A DNA stretch of 64,000 nucleotides from Pseudoduganella violacea (lineage in GTDB: Bacteria > Pseudomonadota > Gammaproteobacteria > Burkholderiales > Burkholderiaceae_D). Every line of letters begins with the position of its first letter. Position 1 is the stretch's first letter. Shown in pieces: positions 1 through 9,828 of this stretch. A program made the position numbers and the translations under genes. The notes under the pieces were generated by a model, which was not told the origin of the DNA, made no database searches, and saw only the letters and a list, made by a program, of their open reading frames with translations. The stretch covers positions 496,001 to 560,000 of the forward strand of contig NZ_JACHXD010000001.1 in the NCBI RefSeq assembly GCF_014191875.1, in the 5' to 3' direction.

Positions 1-848
1 CCGATATCAGCATCGACGGCGGCTATATCTACGCCAAGTGCAAAAAACTGAAAGGCACCCGCATCGTCACCGATATGATCACGGTGACCGGCACGGAAAA
101 CCTGCTGATGGCCGCCACCCTGGCCGAAGGCGAAACCATCCTGGAAAACGCCGCGCGCGAACCGGAAGTGACCGACCTGGCCAATCTGCTGGTGGCCATG
201 GGCGCGAAAATCGAAGGCATCGGCACCGACCGCCTGGTGATCCAGGGCGTGTCCGAGCTGCACGGCGCCAGCCACGACGTGATTCCCGACCGTATCGAAG
301 CGGCCACCTTCCTGTGCGCCGTGGCGGCGGCGGGCGGCGACATCACCCTGCGCAATACCCGCGTCGACATCATGGACGCGGCGCTCGACAAGCTGCGCGA
401 AATGGGCCTGCGCATGACCATCGGCAAGGACAGCATCCGCGCCCAGATGGACAGCCGCCCGAATCCGGTCAGCTTCCGCACCACCGAGTACCCCGGCTTC
501 CCGACCGATATGCAGGCCCAGTTCATGGCGGTAAACACCATCGCCAACGGCGCCAGCAAGGTGACGGAAACCATTTTCGAAAACCGCTTCATGCACGTGC
601 AGGAAATGAACCGCCTGGGCGCGGCCATCGAGACCGACGGCAACACCGCCTTCATCAAGGGCGTGGAGCAGCTGATCGGCGCGCCCGTGATGGCGACCGA
701 CCTGCGCGCTTCCGCCTCGCTGGTGATCGCCGCCCTGGCCGCCAAAGGCGAAACCCTGGTCGACCGCATCTACCACCTCGACCGCGGCTACGACCGCATG
801 GAAGTGAAGCTGCAGGCGCTGGGCGCCAATATCAGCCGCATCAAGTAA
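1..848 (+). CDS. murA: MurA, UDP-GlcNAc 1-carboxyvinyltransferase (3' part)
   Basis: This is the C-terminal part of the enzyme that transfers enolpyruvate from PEP to UDP-N-acetylglucosamine, the first committed cytoplasmic step of peptidoglycan synthesis. The window opens inside the gene. The frame starts at base 3 and gives 281 residues of the family's roughly 420. Visible family marks are [10 protein letters not shown] at the left edge, [17 protein letters not shown] and the C-terminal RGYDRME. The catalytic loop cysteine (about residue 115 in E. coli) lies off the left edge and cannot be checked. hisG follows after 18 bp on the same strand, as in many betaproteobacteria. Confidence 0.97.
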   Translation, partial: DISIDGGYIYAKCKKLKGTRIVTDMITVTGTENLLMAATLAEGETILENAAREPEVTDLANLLVAMGAKIEGIGTDRLVIQGVSELHGASHDVIPDRIEAATFLCAVAAAGGDITLRNTRVDIMDAALDKLREMGLRMTIGKDSIRAQMDSRPNPVSFRTTEYPGFPTDMQAQFMAVNTIANGASKVTETIFENRFMHVQEMNRLGAAIETDGNTAFIKGVEQLIGAPVMATDLRASASLVIAALAAKGETLVDRIYHLDRGYDRMEVKLQALGANISRIK

Positions 849-866
849 CGCAATCGAAAGCCCATC

Positions 867-1556
867 ATGAACGCAATCACCAGCCAGGCCGGGAACGATT
901 CCCAGTTGATTCTGGCACTCTCCAAAGGCCGAATCTTCGAGGACACCCTGCCGCTGCTGGCGGCTGCGGGCATCACCGTCACCGAGAATCCGGAGACGTC
1001 GCGCAAGCTGATCCTGCCAACCAACGATCCGCACGTGCGCGTGCTGATCGTGCGCGCCACCGACGTGCCGACCTATGTGCAGCATGGGGCGGCCGACTTC
1101 GGCGTGGCCGGCAAGGACGTGCTGTTCGAGCACGGCGGCGAAGGCCTGTACCAGCCGGTCGACCTGAATATCGCGCGCTGCCGCATGTCGGTGGCGGTGA
1201 AGGCGGGCTTCGATTATGAAACCGCCGTGCGCCAGGGCGCCCGCCTGCGCGTGGCGACCAAGTTCACGCAGATGGCGCGCGAGCACTTTGCCGCCAAGGG
1301 CGTGCACGTTGACCTGATCAAGCTGTATGGCTCGATGGAGCTGGCGCCGCTGATCGGCCTGTCCGACGCCATCGTCGACCTGGTCAGCACCGGCAGCACC
1401 CTGCGCGCCAATAATCTGGTGGAAGTGGAAGAGATCATGGACATCTCTTCGCGCCTGGTGGTGAACCAGGCCGCGCTGAAACTCAAGCGCGCGCGCCTGC
1501 AACCCATCATCGAAGCTTTCGAACGCGCCTCGCAGGCGCAAGCCCAACAAGCGTAA
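867..1556 (+). CDS. hisG: HisG, ATP phosphoribosyltransferase, short form
   Basis: HisG joins ATP and PRPP to make phosphoribosyl-ATP, the first step of histidine biosynthesis. At 229 residues it is the short form (HisGS). It has [16 protein letters not shown] near the N-terminus and the PRPP-site stretch [14 protein letters not shown] near residue 175. It lacks the C-terminal regulatory domain of the ~300-residue form, so by family knowledge it needs HisZ for activity and feedback inhibition. No hisZ is present in this window. The gene lies 18 bp after murA and 5 bp before hisD. Confidence 0.97.
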   Translation: MNAITSQAGNDSQLILALSKGRIFEDTLPLLAAAGITVTENPETSRKLILPTNDPHVRVLIVRATDVPTYVQHGAADFGVAGKDVLFEHGGEGLYQPVDLNIARCRMSVAVKAGFDYETAVRQGARLRVATKFTQMAREHFAAKGVHVDLIKLYGSMELAPLIGLSDAIVDLVSTGSTLRANNLVEVEEIMDISSRLVVNQAALKLKRARLQPIIEAFERASQAQAQQA

Positions 1557-1561
1557 CCATC

Positions 1562-2887
1562 ATGACCATCCAGATCCGCAAGCTCGATTCCCGCCAGCCC
1601 GATTTCCAGGAAACGCTGGACGCGCTGCTGGCCTTTGAAGCCTCCACCGACGAAGCGATCGAGCAGGCCGTCACCGGCATCATCGCCCAGGTGCGCGCGC
1701 GCGGCGACGAAGCCGTGCTGGAATACACCAACCGTTTCGACCGCATTCCCAACGGTGGCGCGCAGAGCATGGCCGCCTTCGACATTCCGCAGCAGGAGCT
1801 GGACGCGGCGCTGGCCGCGCTGCCGGAGAAGCAGCGCTTGGCCCTGCAGACGGCGGCCGAACGCATCCGCCTGTTCCACGAACGCCAGAAGCAGGAGCTG
1901 CAAGGCTTCAGCTATACCGAGGCCGATGGCACGGTGCTGGGCCAGCGCGTGACGCCGCTCGACCGCGTGGGCATCTATGTCCCCGGCGGCAAGGCGGCCT
2001 ATCCTTCCTCCGTGTTGATGAACGCCGTGCCGGCCCGCGTGGCCGGCGTGCAGGAAATCATCATGGTGGTGCCGACGCCGGACGGCGTGAAAAACCAGAT
2101 GGTGCTGGCCGCCGCCGCCATTGCCGGCGTCACGCGCGTGATCAGCATCGGCGGCGCGCAAGCCGTCGCGGCCCTGGCTTACGGCACCGAAACCATCCAG
2201 CCGGTGGACAAGATCGTCGGCCCCGGCAACGCCTATGTGGCTTCGGCCAAGCGCCGCGTCTTCGGCACCGTGGGCATCGACATGATCGCCGGTCCGTCCG
2301 AAATCCTCGTGATCTGCGACGGCAGCACCGATCCGGACTGGGTGGCCATGGACCTGTTTTCCCAGGCCGAGCACGACGAGCTGGCGCAGGCCATCCTGCT
2401 GTGCCCCGACGCGGACTATATCGCCAAGGTGGAAGCGAGCATCGCCAAGCTGCTGCCGGCCATGCCGCGCCAGGACGTGATCCGCACGTCGCTGACCGAT
2501 CGCGGCGCCCTGATCCAGGTGCGCGATATGGCCGAAGCCTGCGCCATCGCCAACAGCATCGCCGCCGAACACTTGGAAATCTCGGCCGAGAATCCGCAGC
2601 AGTGGGCCGAGCAGATCCGCCACGCCGGCGCCATGTTCCTGGGCCGCTTCTCTTCCGAATCGCTGGGCGACTATTGCTGCGGCCCGAACCACGTGCTGCC
2701 GACCTCGCGCACGGCGCGCTTTTCCTCGCCGCTGGGCGTGTACGATTTCCAGAAGCGCTCTTCCGTAATCCAGGTCAGCGAGGCCGGCGCCCAGACCCTG
2801 GGCAAGGTCGCCGCCGAACTGGCGTATGGCGAAGGCTTGCAGGCCCACGCCCGCAGCGCCGAGTTGCGCCTGAAGCAGGGCGTATGA
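1562..2887 (+). CDS. hisD: HisD, histidinol dehydrogenase
   Basis: HisD is a zinc- and NAD-dependent enzyme that oxidises L-histidinol through the aldehyde to L-histidine, the last two steps of the pathway. The 441-residue length is normal for the family. Family marks include [12 protein letters not shown] near residue 140, GPGNAYV followed by GPSEIL near 225-245, the SQAEHDE metal and catalytic region near 265-272, and NHVLPT in the C-terminal part. It starts 5 bp after the hisG stop. Its TGA overlaps the ATG of the following methyltransferase by four bases, so the two are probably translationally coupled. Confidence 0.97.
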   Translation: MTIQIRKLDSRQPDFQETLDALLAFEASTDEAIEQAVTGIIAQVRARGDEAVLEYTNRFDRIPNGGAQSMAAFDIPQQELDAALAALPEKQRLALQTAAERIRLFHERQKQELQGFSYTEADGTVLGQRVTPLDRVGIYVPGGKAAYPSSVLMNAVPARVAGVQEIIMVVPTPDGVKNQMVLAAAAIAGVTRVISIGGAQAVAALAYGTETIQPVDKIVGPGNAYVASAKRRVFGTVGIDMIAGPSEILVICDGSTDPDWVAMDLFSQAEHDELAQAILLCPDADYIAKVEASIAKLLPAMPRQDVIRTSLTDRGALIQVRDMAEACAIANSIAAEHLEISAENPQQWAEQIRHAGAMFLGRFSSESLGDYCCGPNHVLPTSRTARFSSPLGVYDFQKRSSVIQVSEAGAQTLGKVAAELAYGEGLQAHARSAELRLKQGV

Positions 2888-3801
2888 GCGGCTGGCTCAA
2901 TCAGCTGTATTGCGAGGATGCGCTGGCCGGACTGGCGCGCATCCCGGACGGCGCCATCGACTTGATCCTGACCGATCCGCCCTACAACCTGGGCAAGGAT
3001 TACGGCAATGCCTCGGACCAGCAAAGCGTGGAAGACTATCTGCGCTGGACCGAGCAGTGGATCGACGCCGCCCTGCCCAAGCTCAAGCCGAACGGCAGCC
3101 TGTACATCTTCCTCACCTGGCGCTTTTCGCCGGAGATTTTCGTCATGCTCAAAAAGCGCATGACGATGATGAACGAAATCATCTGGGACCGCCGCGTGCC
3201 CTCGATGGGCGGCAGCGTGCGCAGTTTCTCTTCCGTGCACGATACGATCGGCTTCTTCGTGCGCCGCAAGGATTACTACTTCGACCTGGACGCGGTGCGC
3301 ATCCCCTACGATGCCGAAACCAAGAAAGCCCGCTCGCGCTCGATCTTCGTCGGCGCCAAGTGGCTGGAAGTGGGCTACAACCCCAAGGATTTGTGGAGCG
3401 TATCGCGTCTGCACCGCGAGCATGCCGAACGCGTCGACCATCCGACCCAGAAGCCGCTGGAAATCATCGAGCGCATGGTGAAAGCATCCTGCCCGCCGGA
3501 CGGCGTGGTGCTTGACCTGTTCATGGGCAGCGGCACCACCGCCGTGGCGGCGCGCCGCTGCGGCCGCAACTTCGTCGGCTTCGAGCTTAATCCCGAATAC
3601 TGCGCAGTCGCCCAAGCCCGTCTGGCAGAGCTGGAACTGGCGGCGCGGGAAACGGCCGAAGTGCTGGCCGCCGCCGCCGCGCCCGACGCACCGCCCGATG
3701 TGCCGGCCAAGCCGCGCCGCGCCCGCGCCGCCAAACCGGCGGCCGCAAAAAAGACCGCCGCGAAAAAGAAGAAGTCTCCCCTTAAAGAAGTCACTGTCTA
3801 G
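2884..3801 (+). CDS. Orphan adenine-type DNA methyltransferase inside the his operon
   Basis: This 305-residue protein belongs to the N6-adenine/N4-cytosine DNA methyltransferase family. The catalytic motif DPPYN lies near residue 36 and the SAM-binding DLFMGSGTT near residue 210. Catalytic motif before SAM motif is the beta-class order, as in CcrM and HinfI-type enzymes. No endonuclease gene is adjacent, so it is probably a solitary, regulatory-type methylase. The last ~50 residues are rich in Ala, Pro and Lys ([12 protein letters not shown]), like a histone-H1 tail, and may bind DNA nonspecifically. The start is the ATG overlapping the hisD stop; a longer upstream frame inside hisD is rejected. 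The recognition sequence cannot be read from the gene. Confidence 0.9.
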   Translation: MSGWLNQLYCEDALAGLARIPDGAIDLILTDPPYNLGKDYGNASDQQSVEDYLRWTEQWIDAALPKLKPNGSLYIFLTWRFSPEIFVMLKKRMTMMNEIIWDRRVPSMGGSVRSFSSVHDTIGFFVRRKDYYFDLDAVRIPYDAETKKARSRSIFVGAKWLEVGYNPKDLWSVSRLHREHAERVDHPTQKPLEIIERMVKASCPPDGVVLDLFMGSGTTAVAARRCGRNFVGFELNPEYCAVAQARLAELELAARETAEVLAAAAAPDAPPDVPAKPRRARAAKPAAAKKTAAKKKKSPLKEVTV

Positions 3802-3824
3802 CCAACCACAGGAGTGCAGCAAAG

Positions 3825-4919
3825 ATGTCTTCCCTCGACGATTTGATCAGCAAAACCATCCGTTCCGACGTGCGCGCCATTGGCAGCTACCATGTGCCGG
3901 ATGCGAGCGGTTTTATCAAACTGGACGCGATGGAAAACCCGTATGAGCTGCCGCAGCATCTGCACCATGAATTGAGCCGGCGCCTGGCCGATGTGGCGCT
4001 GAACCGCTACCCGGTCGCTTCCTACGCCACGCTCAAGCAGCGCCTGTGCGCCAAGCTGGGCGTGCCGGCCGGTTACGACGTCATCCTCGGCAACGGTTCC
4101 GACGAACTGATTTCCATCATGGCCACGGCCTGCGCCAACCAGGAAAAACGCGCCGTGCTGCTGGCTCCCGTGCCCGGCTTCGTCATGTTCCAGCGTTCGG
4201 CCCAATTCGCCGGCATGGAGTTCGTCGGCGTGCCGCTGCGCGCCGACCTGACGCTGGACAAGGACGCCATGCTGGCCGCCATCGCCGAGCACCGTCCGGC
4301 GCTGACCTTCCTGGCCTATCCGAACAACCCGACCGGCAATCTGTACGATGCCGACGAGATGGTCGAGATCATCCGCGCCCTCGACGGCGTGGGCCTGGTG
4401 GTGGTGGACGAAGCCTACGAGCCGTTCGCGCGCCAGAGCTTCATGGGCCGCCTGCCCGAGTTCCCGAACCTGATCGTGATGCGCACCCTGTCCAAGCTCG
4501 GACTGGCCGGCATCCGCCTCGGCTATATGTCGGCGGCGCCCGCGCTGCTGACGGAATTCGATAAAGTGCGGCCTCCATACAACATCAATGTGCTGAGCCA
4601 GACGGCCGCCGAATTCGCGCTCGACCACATCGAAGTGCTGGACGAGCAGGCCGCCCTGCTGCGCGAGCAGCGCGGCCTGCTGGCAGAGGCGCTGGCGGCC
4701 TTGCCCGGGGTCGCGGTCTTCCCCTCGGCGGCGAATTTTATTCTGATTCGGGTGCCCAATTCCGACGATGCCTACGCGAAACTCCTTACGCACAAGGTAT
4801 TGATCAAAAATGTGGGTAGAATGCATACTGTGCTGTCCAATTGCCTGCGCGTGACTGTCAGCACGCCGGACGAGAATGCAGCCCTCCTCGGCGCTTTGAA
4901 AGCATCGCTGGCAGACTAA
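3825..4919 (+). CDS. hisC: HisC, histidinol-phosphate aminotransferase
   Basis: HisC is a PLP-dependent aminotransferase that moves the amino group of glutamate onto imidazole acetol phosphate. The 364 residues cover the whole fold-type I enzyme. They include GNGSDELI, which begins the cofactor-binding part near residue 90, YPNNPTGN near 165, VVDEAYEPF near 195 and the PLP-lysine region [14 protein letters not shown] near 222-236. A clear ribosome site (CAGGAG at 3809-3814) sits 10 bp before the ATG. The gene follows the methyltransferase after 23 bp and ends 3 bp before hisB. Confidence 0.97.
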   Translation: MSSLDDLISKTIRSDVRAIGSYHVPDASGFIKLDAMENPYELPQHLHHELSRRLADVALNRYPVASYATLKQRLCAKLGVPAGYDVILGNGSDELISIMATACANQEKRAVLLAPVPGFVMFQRSAQFAGMEFVGVPLRADLTLDKDAMLAAIAEHRPALTFLAYPNNPTGNLYDADEMVEIIRALDGVGLVVVDEAYEPFARQSFMGRLPEFPNLIVMRTLSKLGLAGIRLGYMSAAPALLTEFDKVRPPYNINVLSQTAAEFALDHIEVLDEQAALLREQRGLLAEALAALPGVAVFPSAANFILIRVPNSDDAYAKLLTHKVLIKNVGRMHTVLSNCLRVTVSTPDENAALLGALKASLAD

Positions 4920-4922
4920 GAG

Positions 4923-5525
4923 ATGAGCCTTTCCATGAACCGCACCGCAGAAATCACGCGCAACACCAACGAGACCCAGATTCGCGTTGCCATCAATCTG
5001 GATGGCACCGGCGTACAGAAACTGAACACCGGCGTTCCCTTCCTCGACCATATGCTGGACCAGATCGCGCGCCATGGCCTGTTCGATCTCGATATCGAAG
5101 CGACCGGCGACATCCATATCGATAACCACCATACGGTGGAAGACGTCGGCATCACCCTGGGCATGGCGGTGGCGAAAGCCATCGGCGACCGCAAAGGCAT
5201 CCGCCGCTACGGCCATGCTTATGTGCCGCTGGATGAAGCGCTGTCGCGCGTGGTCATCGATTTTTCGGGCCGTCCCGGCATCGAATACCATATTCCTTTC
5301 ACGCGCGCGATGATCGGCGGCTTTGACGTTGACCTGACGCTGGAATTCTTCCGCGGCTTCGTCAACCACGCCCTGGTCACGCTGCACATCGACAATCTGC
5401 GCGGCACCAATGCCCACCACCAGTGCGAAACCGTGTTCAAGGCTTTCGGCCGCGCCCTGCGCATGGCCGTCGAACATGACGAACGCGCGGCAGGCACCAT
5501 CCCTTCGACCAAAGGAAGCCTGTAA
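4923..5525 (+). CDS. hisB: HisB, imidazoleglycerol-phosphate dehydratase
   Basis: HisB removes water from imidazole glycerol phosphate to give imidazole acetol phosphate. This is the monofunctional ~200-residue form without the N-terminal phosphatase of the enteric enzyme, so histidinol-phosphate phosphatase must be encoded elsewhere. Metal-binding repeats are visible as [13 protein letters not shown] near residue 40, [11 protein letters not shown] near 65, [10 protein letters not shown] near 140 and [17 protein letters not shown] near 163. The first ATG (4923) lies 3 bp after hisC. A second ATG at 4935 gives the more usual N-terminus, and the choice is not decided. Confidence 0.96.
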   Translation: MSLSMNRTAEITRNTNETQIRVAINLDGTGVQKLNTGVPFLDHMLDQIARHGLFDLDIEATGDIHIDNHHTVEDVGITLGMAVAKAIGDRKGIRRYGHAYVPLDEALSRVVIDFSGRPGIEYHIPFTRAMIGGFDVDLTLEFFRGFVNHALVTLHIDNLRGTNAHHQCETVFKAFGRALRMAVEHDERAAGTIPSTKGSL

Positions 5526-5549
5526 TTTCCCTCCGGCTTTGAACGGCAT

Positions 5550-6188
5550 ATGAAAAAAATTGTTGTAGTGGACTACGGCATGGGCAATCTGCGCTCGGTG
5601 GCGCAGGCTTTGCGCGCCGTAGCGCCGGAAGCCGAGATCCTGATCTCGGGCGCCGCCGCCGATATCGATAGCGCCGAGCGCATCGTCCTGCCCGGCCAGG
5701 GCGCCATGCCGGACTGCATGCGCAGCCTGCGCGAATCGGGCGTGCAGGAAGCGCTGTTGCGCGCCGCCGCCAGCAAGCCGATGCTCGGCGTGTGCATCGG
5801 CGAGCAGATGCTGTTCGAGCGCAGCGAGGAGGGCGACGCCGCCGGCCTCGGTCTGTTGCCCGGCAAGGTGGTGCGCTTCCAGCTCGACGGCCAGTTGCAG
5901 GAAGACGGCTCGCGCTTCAAGGTGCCGCAGATGGGCTGGAACCAGGTGAAACAGACCGCCGCCCATCCGCTGTGGCAGGGCATCGCCGACAACGCTTACT
6001 TCTATTTCGTGCACAGCTATTACGTCCAGCCCGGAGAGGCGGCGCACCGCGTCGGCGAAACGGTCTACGGTGCGCCCTTCTGCTGCGCCGTAGCGCACGA
6101 TAATATCTTCGCTACCCAGTTCCACCCGGAGAAAAGCGCAGCTGCCGGCCTGCAGCTGTTCAAGAATTTCGTTCATTGGCAACCTTAA
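5550..6188 (+). CDS. hisH: HisH, IGP synthase glutaminase subunit
   Basis: HisH is the class I glutamine amidotransferase subunit of imidazole glycerol phosphate synthase. It hydrolyses glutamine and channels ammonia to HisF. The 212-residue protein begins [11 protein letters not shown], has the nucleophile cysteine in [10 protein letters not shown] near residue 82, and completes the triad with His and Glu in ATQFHPEKS near residue 193. The gene sits 24 bp after hisB and 35 bp before hisA, in the same orientation as hisF, its obligate partner. Confidence 0.96.
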   Translation: MKKIVVVDYGMGNLRSVAQALRAVAPEAEILISGAAADIDSAERIVLPGQGAMPDCMRSLRESGVQEALLRAAASKPMLGVCIGEQMLFERSEEGDAAGLGLLPGKVVRFQLDGQLQEDGSRFKVPQMGWNQVKQTAAHPLWQGIADNAYFYFVHSYYVQPGEAAHRVGETVYGAPFCCAVAHDNIFATQFHPEKSAAAGLQLFKNFVHWQP

Positions 6189-6223
6189 ACTCCCACCTTT
6201 TTTTCTTTGACACTTTAGATACC

Positions 6224-7006
6224 ATGCTGCTCATTCCTGCCATCGACCTCAAAGACGGTCACTGCGTTCGCCTGAAACAAGGCGATATGGAACTTGCTAC
6301 TGTTTTCTCCGAAGACCCGGCCGAAATGGCGCGTCATTGGCTGCAACAGGGCGCGCGCCGTTTGCATCTGGTTGACCTGAACGGCGCCTTCGCCGGCAAG
6401 CCAAAGAACGAAGGCGCGGTGAAAGCCATTCTGAAAACCGTGCAGGATTTCGCGCTGGAACACGATATCGACGAAATCCCCGTGCAGCTGGGCGGCGGCA
6501 TCCGCGACCTCGACACCATCGAGCGCTATCTGGACGATGGCATCAGCTACATCATCATCGGCACCGCCGCCGTGAAAAGCCCGGGCTTCCTGCATGACGC
6601 CTGCGGCGCCTTCCCCGGCCACATCATCGTCGGCCTGGATGCCAAGGACGGCAAGGTGGCGACCGACGGCTGGAGCAAGATGTCCGGCCACGAGGTGATC
6701 GACCTGGCGCAGAAATTCGAAACCTATGGCGTCGAATCCATCGTCTACACCGACATCGGCCGCGACGGCATGATGGGTGGCGTGAATATCGAAGCCACCG
6801 TGCGCCTGGCGCAGGCGGTGCGCATTCCCATCATCGCTTCCGGCGGCCTGCACAATCTGAGCGATGTGGAAGCCCTGTGCGCGGTGCAGGACGAGGGCAT
6901 CGAGGGCGTGATCTGCGGCCGTTCGATTTACGAAGGCACGCTGGACCTGAACGCGGCCCAGCTGCGCGCCGACGAATTGTCGGGCGAGATCGAAGAAGAA
7001 GAGTAA
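6224..7006 (+). CDS. hisA: HisA, phosphoribosylformimino-AICAR-P isomerase
   Basis: HisA is a (beta/alpha)8-barrel isomerase that converts ProFAR to PRFAR. The protein begins [16 protein letters not shown], which carries the first catalytic aspartate. It has VQLGGGIRD near residue 88 and [11 protein letters not shown] near 178 with the second catalytic aspartate. I choose the ATG at 6224 because it gives this canonical N-terminus. An in-frame start at 6176 would overlap hisH and add an uncharacteristic leader. The 260 residues slightly exceed the usual length because of an acidic tail (GEIEEEE). hisF starts 3 bp after the stop. Confidence 0.96.
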   Translation: MLLIPAIDLKDGHCVRLKQGDMELATVFSEDPAEMARHWLQQGARRLHLVDLNGAFAGKPKNEGAVKAILKTVQDFALEHDIDEIPVQLGGGIRDLDTIERYLDDGISYIIIGTAAVKSPGFLHDACGAFPGHIIVGLDAKDGKVATDGWSKMSGHEVIDLAQKFETYGVESIVYTDIGRDGMMGGVNIEATVRLAQAVRIPIIASGGLHNLSDVEALCAVQDEGIEGVICGRSIYEGTLDLNAAQLRADELSGEIEEEE

Positions 7007-7009
7007 ACC

Positions 7010-7771
7010 ATGCTAGCCAAGCGCATCATCCCCTGCCTCGACGTGACCAATGGCCGCGTCGTCAAAGGCGTCAATTTCACCGAGCTGCGCGACGCGGGCG
7101 ACCCGGTGGAAATCGCGCGCCGCTACGACGAGCAGGGCGCCGACGAGCTGACCTTCCTCGACATCACCGCCTCCAGCGATAACCGCGGCCTGATCCTCGA
7201 CATCATCGAGGCGGTGGCGTCCCAGGTCTTCATCCCGCTGACCGTGGGCGGCGGCGTGCGCCAGGTGGACGATGTGCGCCGCCTGCTGAACGCGGGCGCC
7301 GACAAGGTCAGCCTGAACACCTCGGCCGTGAGCAATCCGCAACTGGTGTACGAAGCGTCGCAGAAGCACGGCGCGCAGTGCATCGTGGTGGCGATCGACG
7401 CCAAGCAGGTGGCGCCCGGCAAATGGGAAGTGTTTACCCACGGCGGCCGCAACGCCACCGGCCTCGATGCCATCGAGTGGGCGCGCAAGATGGAGGGACT
7501 GGGCGCGGGCGAGCTGCTGCTGACCAGCATGGACCGCGACGGCACCAAGTCCGGCTTCGACCTGGGACTGACGCGCGCCGTGTCGGACGCGGTGCAGGTG
7601 CCGGTGATCGCCTCGGGCGGCGTGGGCGGCCTGCAGGATCTGGCCGACGGCATCAAGCTGGGGCGCGCCGATGCGGTGCTGGCCGCCAGCATTTTCCACT
7701 ATGGCCAGCACACCGTGCAGGAAGCCAAGCGCTTCATGGCCGAGCAGGGCATTCCCATGCGCCTGGTCTGA
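7010..7771 (+). CDS. hisF: HisF, IGP synthase cyclase subunit
   Basis: HisF is the barrel subunit that uses ammonia from HisH to close the imidazole ring, giving IGP and AICAR. The 253 residues start with [19 protein letters not shown], carrying the first catalytic aspartate. They contain FLDITAS near 49, PLTVGGGVR near 80, [10 protein letters not shown] near 175 with the second catalytic aspartate, and IASGGVGG near 200. The gene is placed as expected between hisA and hisI with very short spacers. Confidence 0.97.
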   Translation: MLAKRIIPCLDVTNGRVVKGVNFTELRDAGDPVEIARRYDEQGADELTFLDITASSDNRGLILDIIEAVASQVFIPLTVGGGVRQVDDVRRLLNAGADKVSLNTSAVSNPQLVYEASQKHGAQCIVVAIDAKQVAPGKWEVFTHGGRNATGLDAIEWARKMEGLGAGELLLTSMDRDGTKSGFDLGLTRAVSDAVQVPVIASGGVGGLQDLADGIKLGRADAVLAASIFHYGQHTVQEAKRFMAEQGIPMRLV

Positions 7772-7785
7772 GAAAGAGGACGAAT

Positions 7786-8223
7786 ATGGCAACCGGAACC
7801 GCGGCGAGCGTCGCCAAGGCGAAATGGCTGAACAAGGTGAAGTGGGACGAACACGGCCTGGTGCCGGTGATCGCCCAGGAGGCGGGCAGCAACGATGTGC
7901 TGATGTTCGCCTGGATGAACCGCGATGCCTTGTACAAGACAGTGGAGCTGGGCGAGGCCGTGTACTGGAGCCGTTCGCGCAAGAAGCTGTGGCACAAGGG
8001 CGAGGAATCGGGCCATGTGCAGAAGGTGCTGGAAATCCGCCTCGATTGCGACGAGGACGTGGTGCTGCTGAAGATCGAGCAGGCCGGCGGCATCGCCTGC
8101 CATACCGGCCGCCATTCCTGCTTTTTCAACAAATTCTTGGGCGATCCGAAAGATGGCGACTGGCAGAACGTGGAGCCGGTGCTGAAAGACCCGGAAACGA
8201 TTTATACGGAAACCAAGAAATGA
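7786..8223 (+). CDS. hisI: HisI, phosphoribosyl-AMP cyclohydrolase
   Basis: HisI opens the purine ring of phosphoribosyl-AMP, the third step of the pathway. The 145-residue protein is the monofunctional form. It has [10 protein letters not shown] near residue 39, [18 protein letters not shown] near 62 and the metal-ligand region RLDCDED followed by [10 protein letters not shown] near 105. The ATG at 7786 is preceded by AGAAAGAGGA. The TGA overlaps the hisE ATG by four bases, so these two steps are split into separate but coupled genes, unlike the fused enteric HisIE. Confidence 0.96.
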   Translation: MATGTAASVAKAKWLNKVKWDEHGLVPVIAQEAGSNDVLMFAWMNRDALYKTVELGEAVYWSRSRKKLWHKGEESGHVQKVLEIRLDCDEDVVLLKIEQAGGIACHTGRHSCFFNKFLGDPKDGDWQNVEPVLKDPETIYTETKK

Positions 8224-8564
8224 CGACAGTGCTGGACCGCCTGGCAGCGGTCATCGAATCGCGCAAGCCGGCCAATGGCGGCGACCCGGCCGCCTCCTAT
8301 GTGGCGCGCCTGTTTGCCAAGGGCGACGACGCCATCCTCAAGAAAATCGGCGAGGAAGCGGTGGAAACCGTGATGGCCGCCAAGGACGCGCGCCACGGCG
8401 GCGATCCGGACAAGCTGCTGTACGAGTGCGCCGACCTGTGGTTCCATTCGCTGGTGCTGCTGTCCCAGTTCGGCCTGAGCCCGCAGCAGGTGCTGGACGA
8501 GCTGGCGCGGCGCGAAGGACTGTCCGGCCTGGACGAAAAGGCCGCGCGCCCGGATCAACATTAA
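8220..8564 (+). CDS. hisE: HisE, phosphoribosyl-ATP diphosphatase
   Basis: HisE hydrolyses phosphoribosyl-ATP to phosphoribosyl-AMP and pyrophosphate, the second step of histidine synthesis. The 114-residue all-alpha protein of the MazG-like superfamily shows [16 protein letters not shown] near residue 41 and [13 protein letters not shown] near 69. These supply the acidic residues that hold magnesium. Its ATG is formed from the last base before, and the first two bases of, the hisI stop. The HIT gene follows 22 bp later. Confidence 0.95.
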   Translation: MTTVLDRLAAVIESRKPANGGDPAASYVARLFAKGDDAILKKIGEEAVETVMAAKDARHGGDPDKLLYECADLWFHSLVLLSQFGLSPQQVLDELARREGLSGLDEKAARPDQH

Positions 8565-8586
8565 TCTCAAGACATAAGGACTGAAC

Positions 8587-8958
8587 GTGGACAACTGCCT
8601 GTTCTGCAAGATTGCCGCTAAGACCATTCCCTCCTCGGTGGTGTACGAGGATGAGGAGCTGCTGGCCTTCAAGGATATCAACCCGGCCGCGCCGGTGCAC
8701 CTGCTGGTGATCCCGAAGAAGCACTACAGCACCCTGTCCGATTGCGGCAGCGACGACGCGCCGCTGCTGGGCCGTATGCTGGCGCTGGCGCCGCGCCTGG
8801 CCGAGGAACATGGGGTTTCCGTGGTCTACGACACCGACGGCCAACCGACACGAGGTTATAAAACCTTGATAAACAGTGGTCCCGACGGCGGGCAAGAAGT
8901 GTACCATCTGCACTTGCATATGGTCGGCGGTCCGCGCCCTTGGCGTGCGATGCGCTAA
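8587..8958 (+). CDS. hinT: HIT-family nucleotide hydrolase (HinT-like)
   Basis: This 123-residue histidine-triad protein resembles HinT, a purine nucleoside phosphoramidase. The C-terminal HLHLHMVGGP is the HIT motif whose middle histidine forms the nucleotidyl intermediate. CLFCKIAAKTIPS is the typical N-terminus. The start is GTG at 8587, preceded by AAGGA, and no ATG fits this N-terminus. The position between hisE and tatA is a common betaproteobacterial arrangement. The real substrate in the cell is not known from sequence. Confidence 0.93.
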   Translation: MDNCLFCKIAAKTIPSSVVYEDEELLAFKDINPAAPVHLLVIPKKHYSTLSDCGSDDAPLLGRMLALAPRLAEEHGVSVVYDTDGQPTRGYKTLINSGPDGGQEVYHLHLHMVGGPRPWRAMR

Positions 8959-9065
8959 AGGGTATTGCCTCTGGTAAATATGACAAGCACATGACGGGCG
9001 CGCTTCGCGTATACTGTGCGTATTACCGGTTTATTTTTGGGCGCTGAGCGTCCTGCAAGGGGAAA

Positions 9066-9296
9066 ATGATGGGTTCGATGAGTATTTGGCACTGGCTGAT
9101 CGTGCTGGTGGTGGTAATGCTGGTGTTCGGTACCAAGAAACTGGGCAATATGGGTTCGGATATCGGCAAGGCCGTGAAGGGCTTTAAAGACGGCGTGAAG
9201 GGCGAGGAAGACAAGCCCGCGACGCCGGCGGCGCCGCAAGCGGTGGCCGACAAGAGCACCATCGACGTCGACGCCAAAGAGAAAAGCAAGCATTAA
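9066..9296 (+). CDS. tatA: TatA, twin-arginine translocase pore subunit
   Basis: TatA is the small subunit that oligomerises to let folded twin-arginine proteins cross the inner membrane. The 76-residue protein has one N-terminal membrane helix ([15 protein letters not shown]), the [14 protein letters not shown] hinge, an amphipathic helix ending KGFKDG, and an acidic and lysine-rich tail. Two adjacent ATG codons (9066, 9069) could start it, and AAGGGGAAA precedes both. A TATACT hexamer at 9010-9015 could be the -10 of a promoter for tatABC, but its -35 is poor. Confidence 0.93.
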   Translation: MMGSMSIWHWLIVLVVVMLVFGTKKLGNMGSDIGKAVKGFKDGVKGEEDKPATPAAPQAVADKSTIDVDAKEKSKH

Positions 9297-9336
9297 TGCC
9301 ATGCCGGCCGCGGCCGGCGGCATGCGCCGATAGCCT

Positions 9337-9828
9337 ATGATCGATCTCGGTCTCTCTAAACTCGCCATCATCGGGGTCGTTGCCCTCGTCGTGATCGGCC
9401 CGGAAAAACTGCCCAAGGTGGCCCGCATGGCGGGTACCTTGTATGGCCGCGCCCAGCGTTATCTGCATGATGTGAAGGCGGAAGTCAGCCGCGAAATCGA
9501 ACTGGAAGAGCTGAAAAACCTGCACAAGGAAGTGCAGGAAACGGCCCAGTCGATCAAAAGCGGCGTGGAAGACAGCATCGCGCAGAATATGTCGGAAGTG
9601 GAAAGCGCCTTGCGCGTCGACGATGCGGCGCACTCGCCGCCGATCACCGCCACCAACGAGGACCTGTCGCGCAAGGCCAAGGAATTCCGCCGCAAGCGCC
9701 TGGTCCGCACCTCGGCCGTACCGCTCTGGTATAAGCAGCGCAACGGCGGTCGCAGCCATGTGGTCTCGGGCGCGGCGCGCGTGGCGCGCTTCCGTCCGCG
9801 CAGCGGCAAATCTGCATCGTTCTATTAA
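9337..9828 (+). CDS. tatB: TatB, twin-arginine translocase receptor subunit
   Basis: TatB works with TatC to receive twin-arginine signal peptides. The 163-residue protein starts MIDLGLSKLAIIGVVALVVIGP, one membrane helix ending in the conserved GPEKLP, followed by a long amphipathic and coiled region and a basic Arg/Ser tail. Length and order (tatA 40 bp upstream, tatC abutting downstream) match the usual operon. Confidence 0.93.
   Translation: MIDLGLSKLAIIGVVALVVIGPEKLPKVARMAGTLYGRAQRYLHDVKAEVSREIELEELKNLHKEVQETAQSIKSGVEDSIAQNMSEVESALRVDDAAHSPPITATNEDLSRKAKEFRRKRLVRTSAVPLWYKQRNGGRSHVVSGAARVARFRPRSGKSASFY

Noticed and set aside
3798..6182. A 794-residue leftward reading frame across hisC-hisH
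   Set aside because: It is the antisense shadow of four well-recognised his genes; GC-rich codon structure leaves the opposite frame open.
8955..9428. Leftward ORF over tatA
   Set aside because: It is a shadow of the tatA region and shows no domain.
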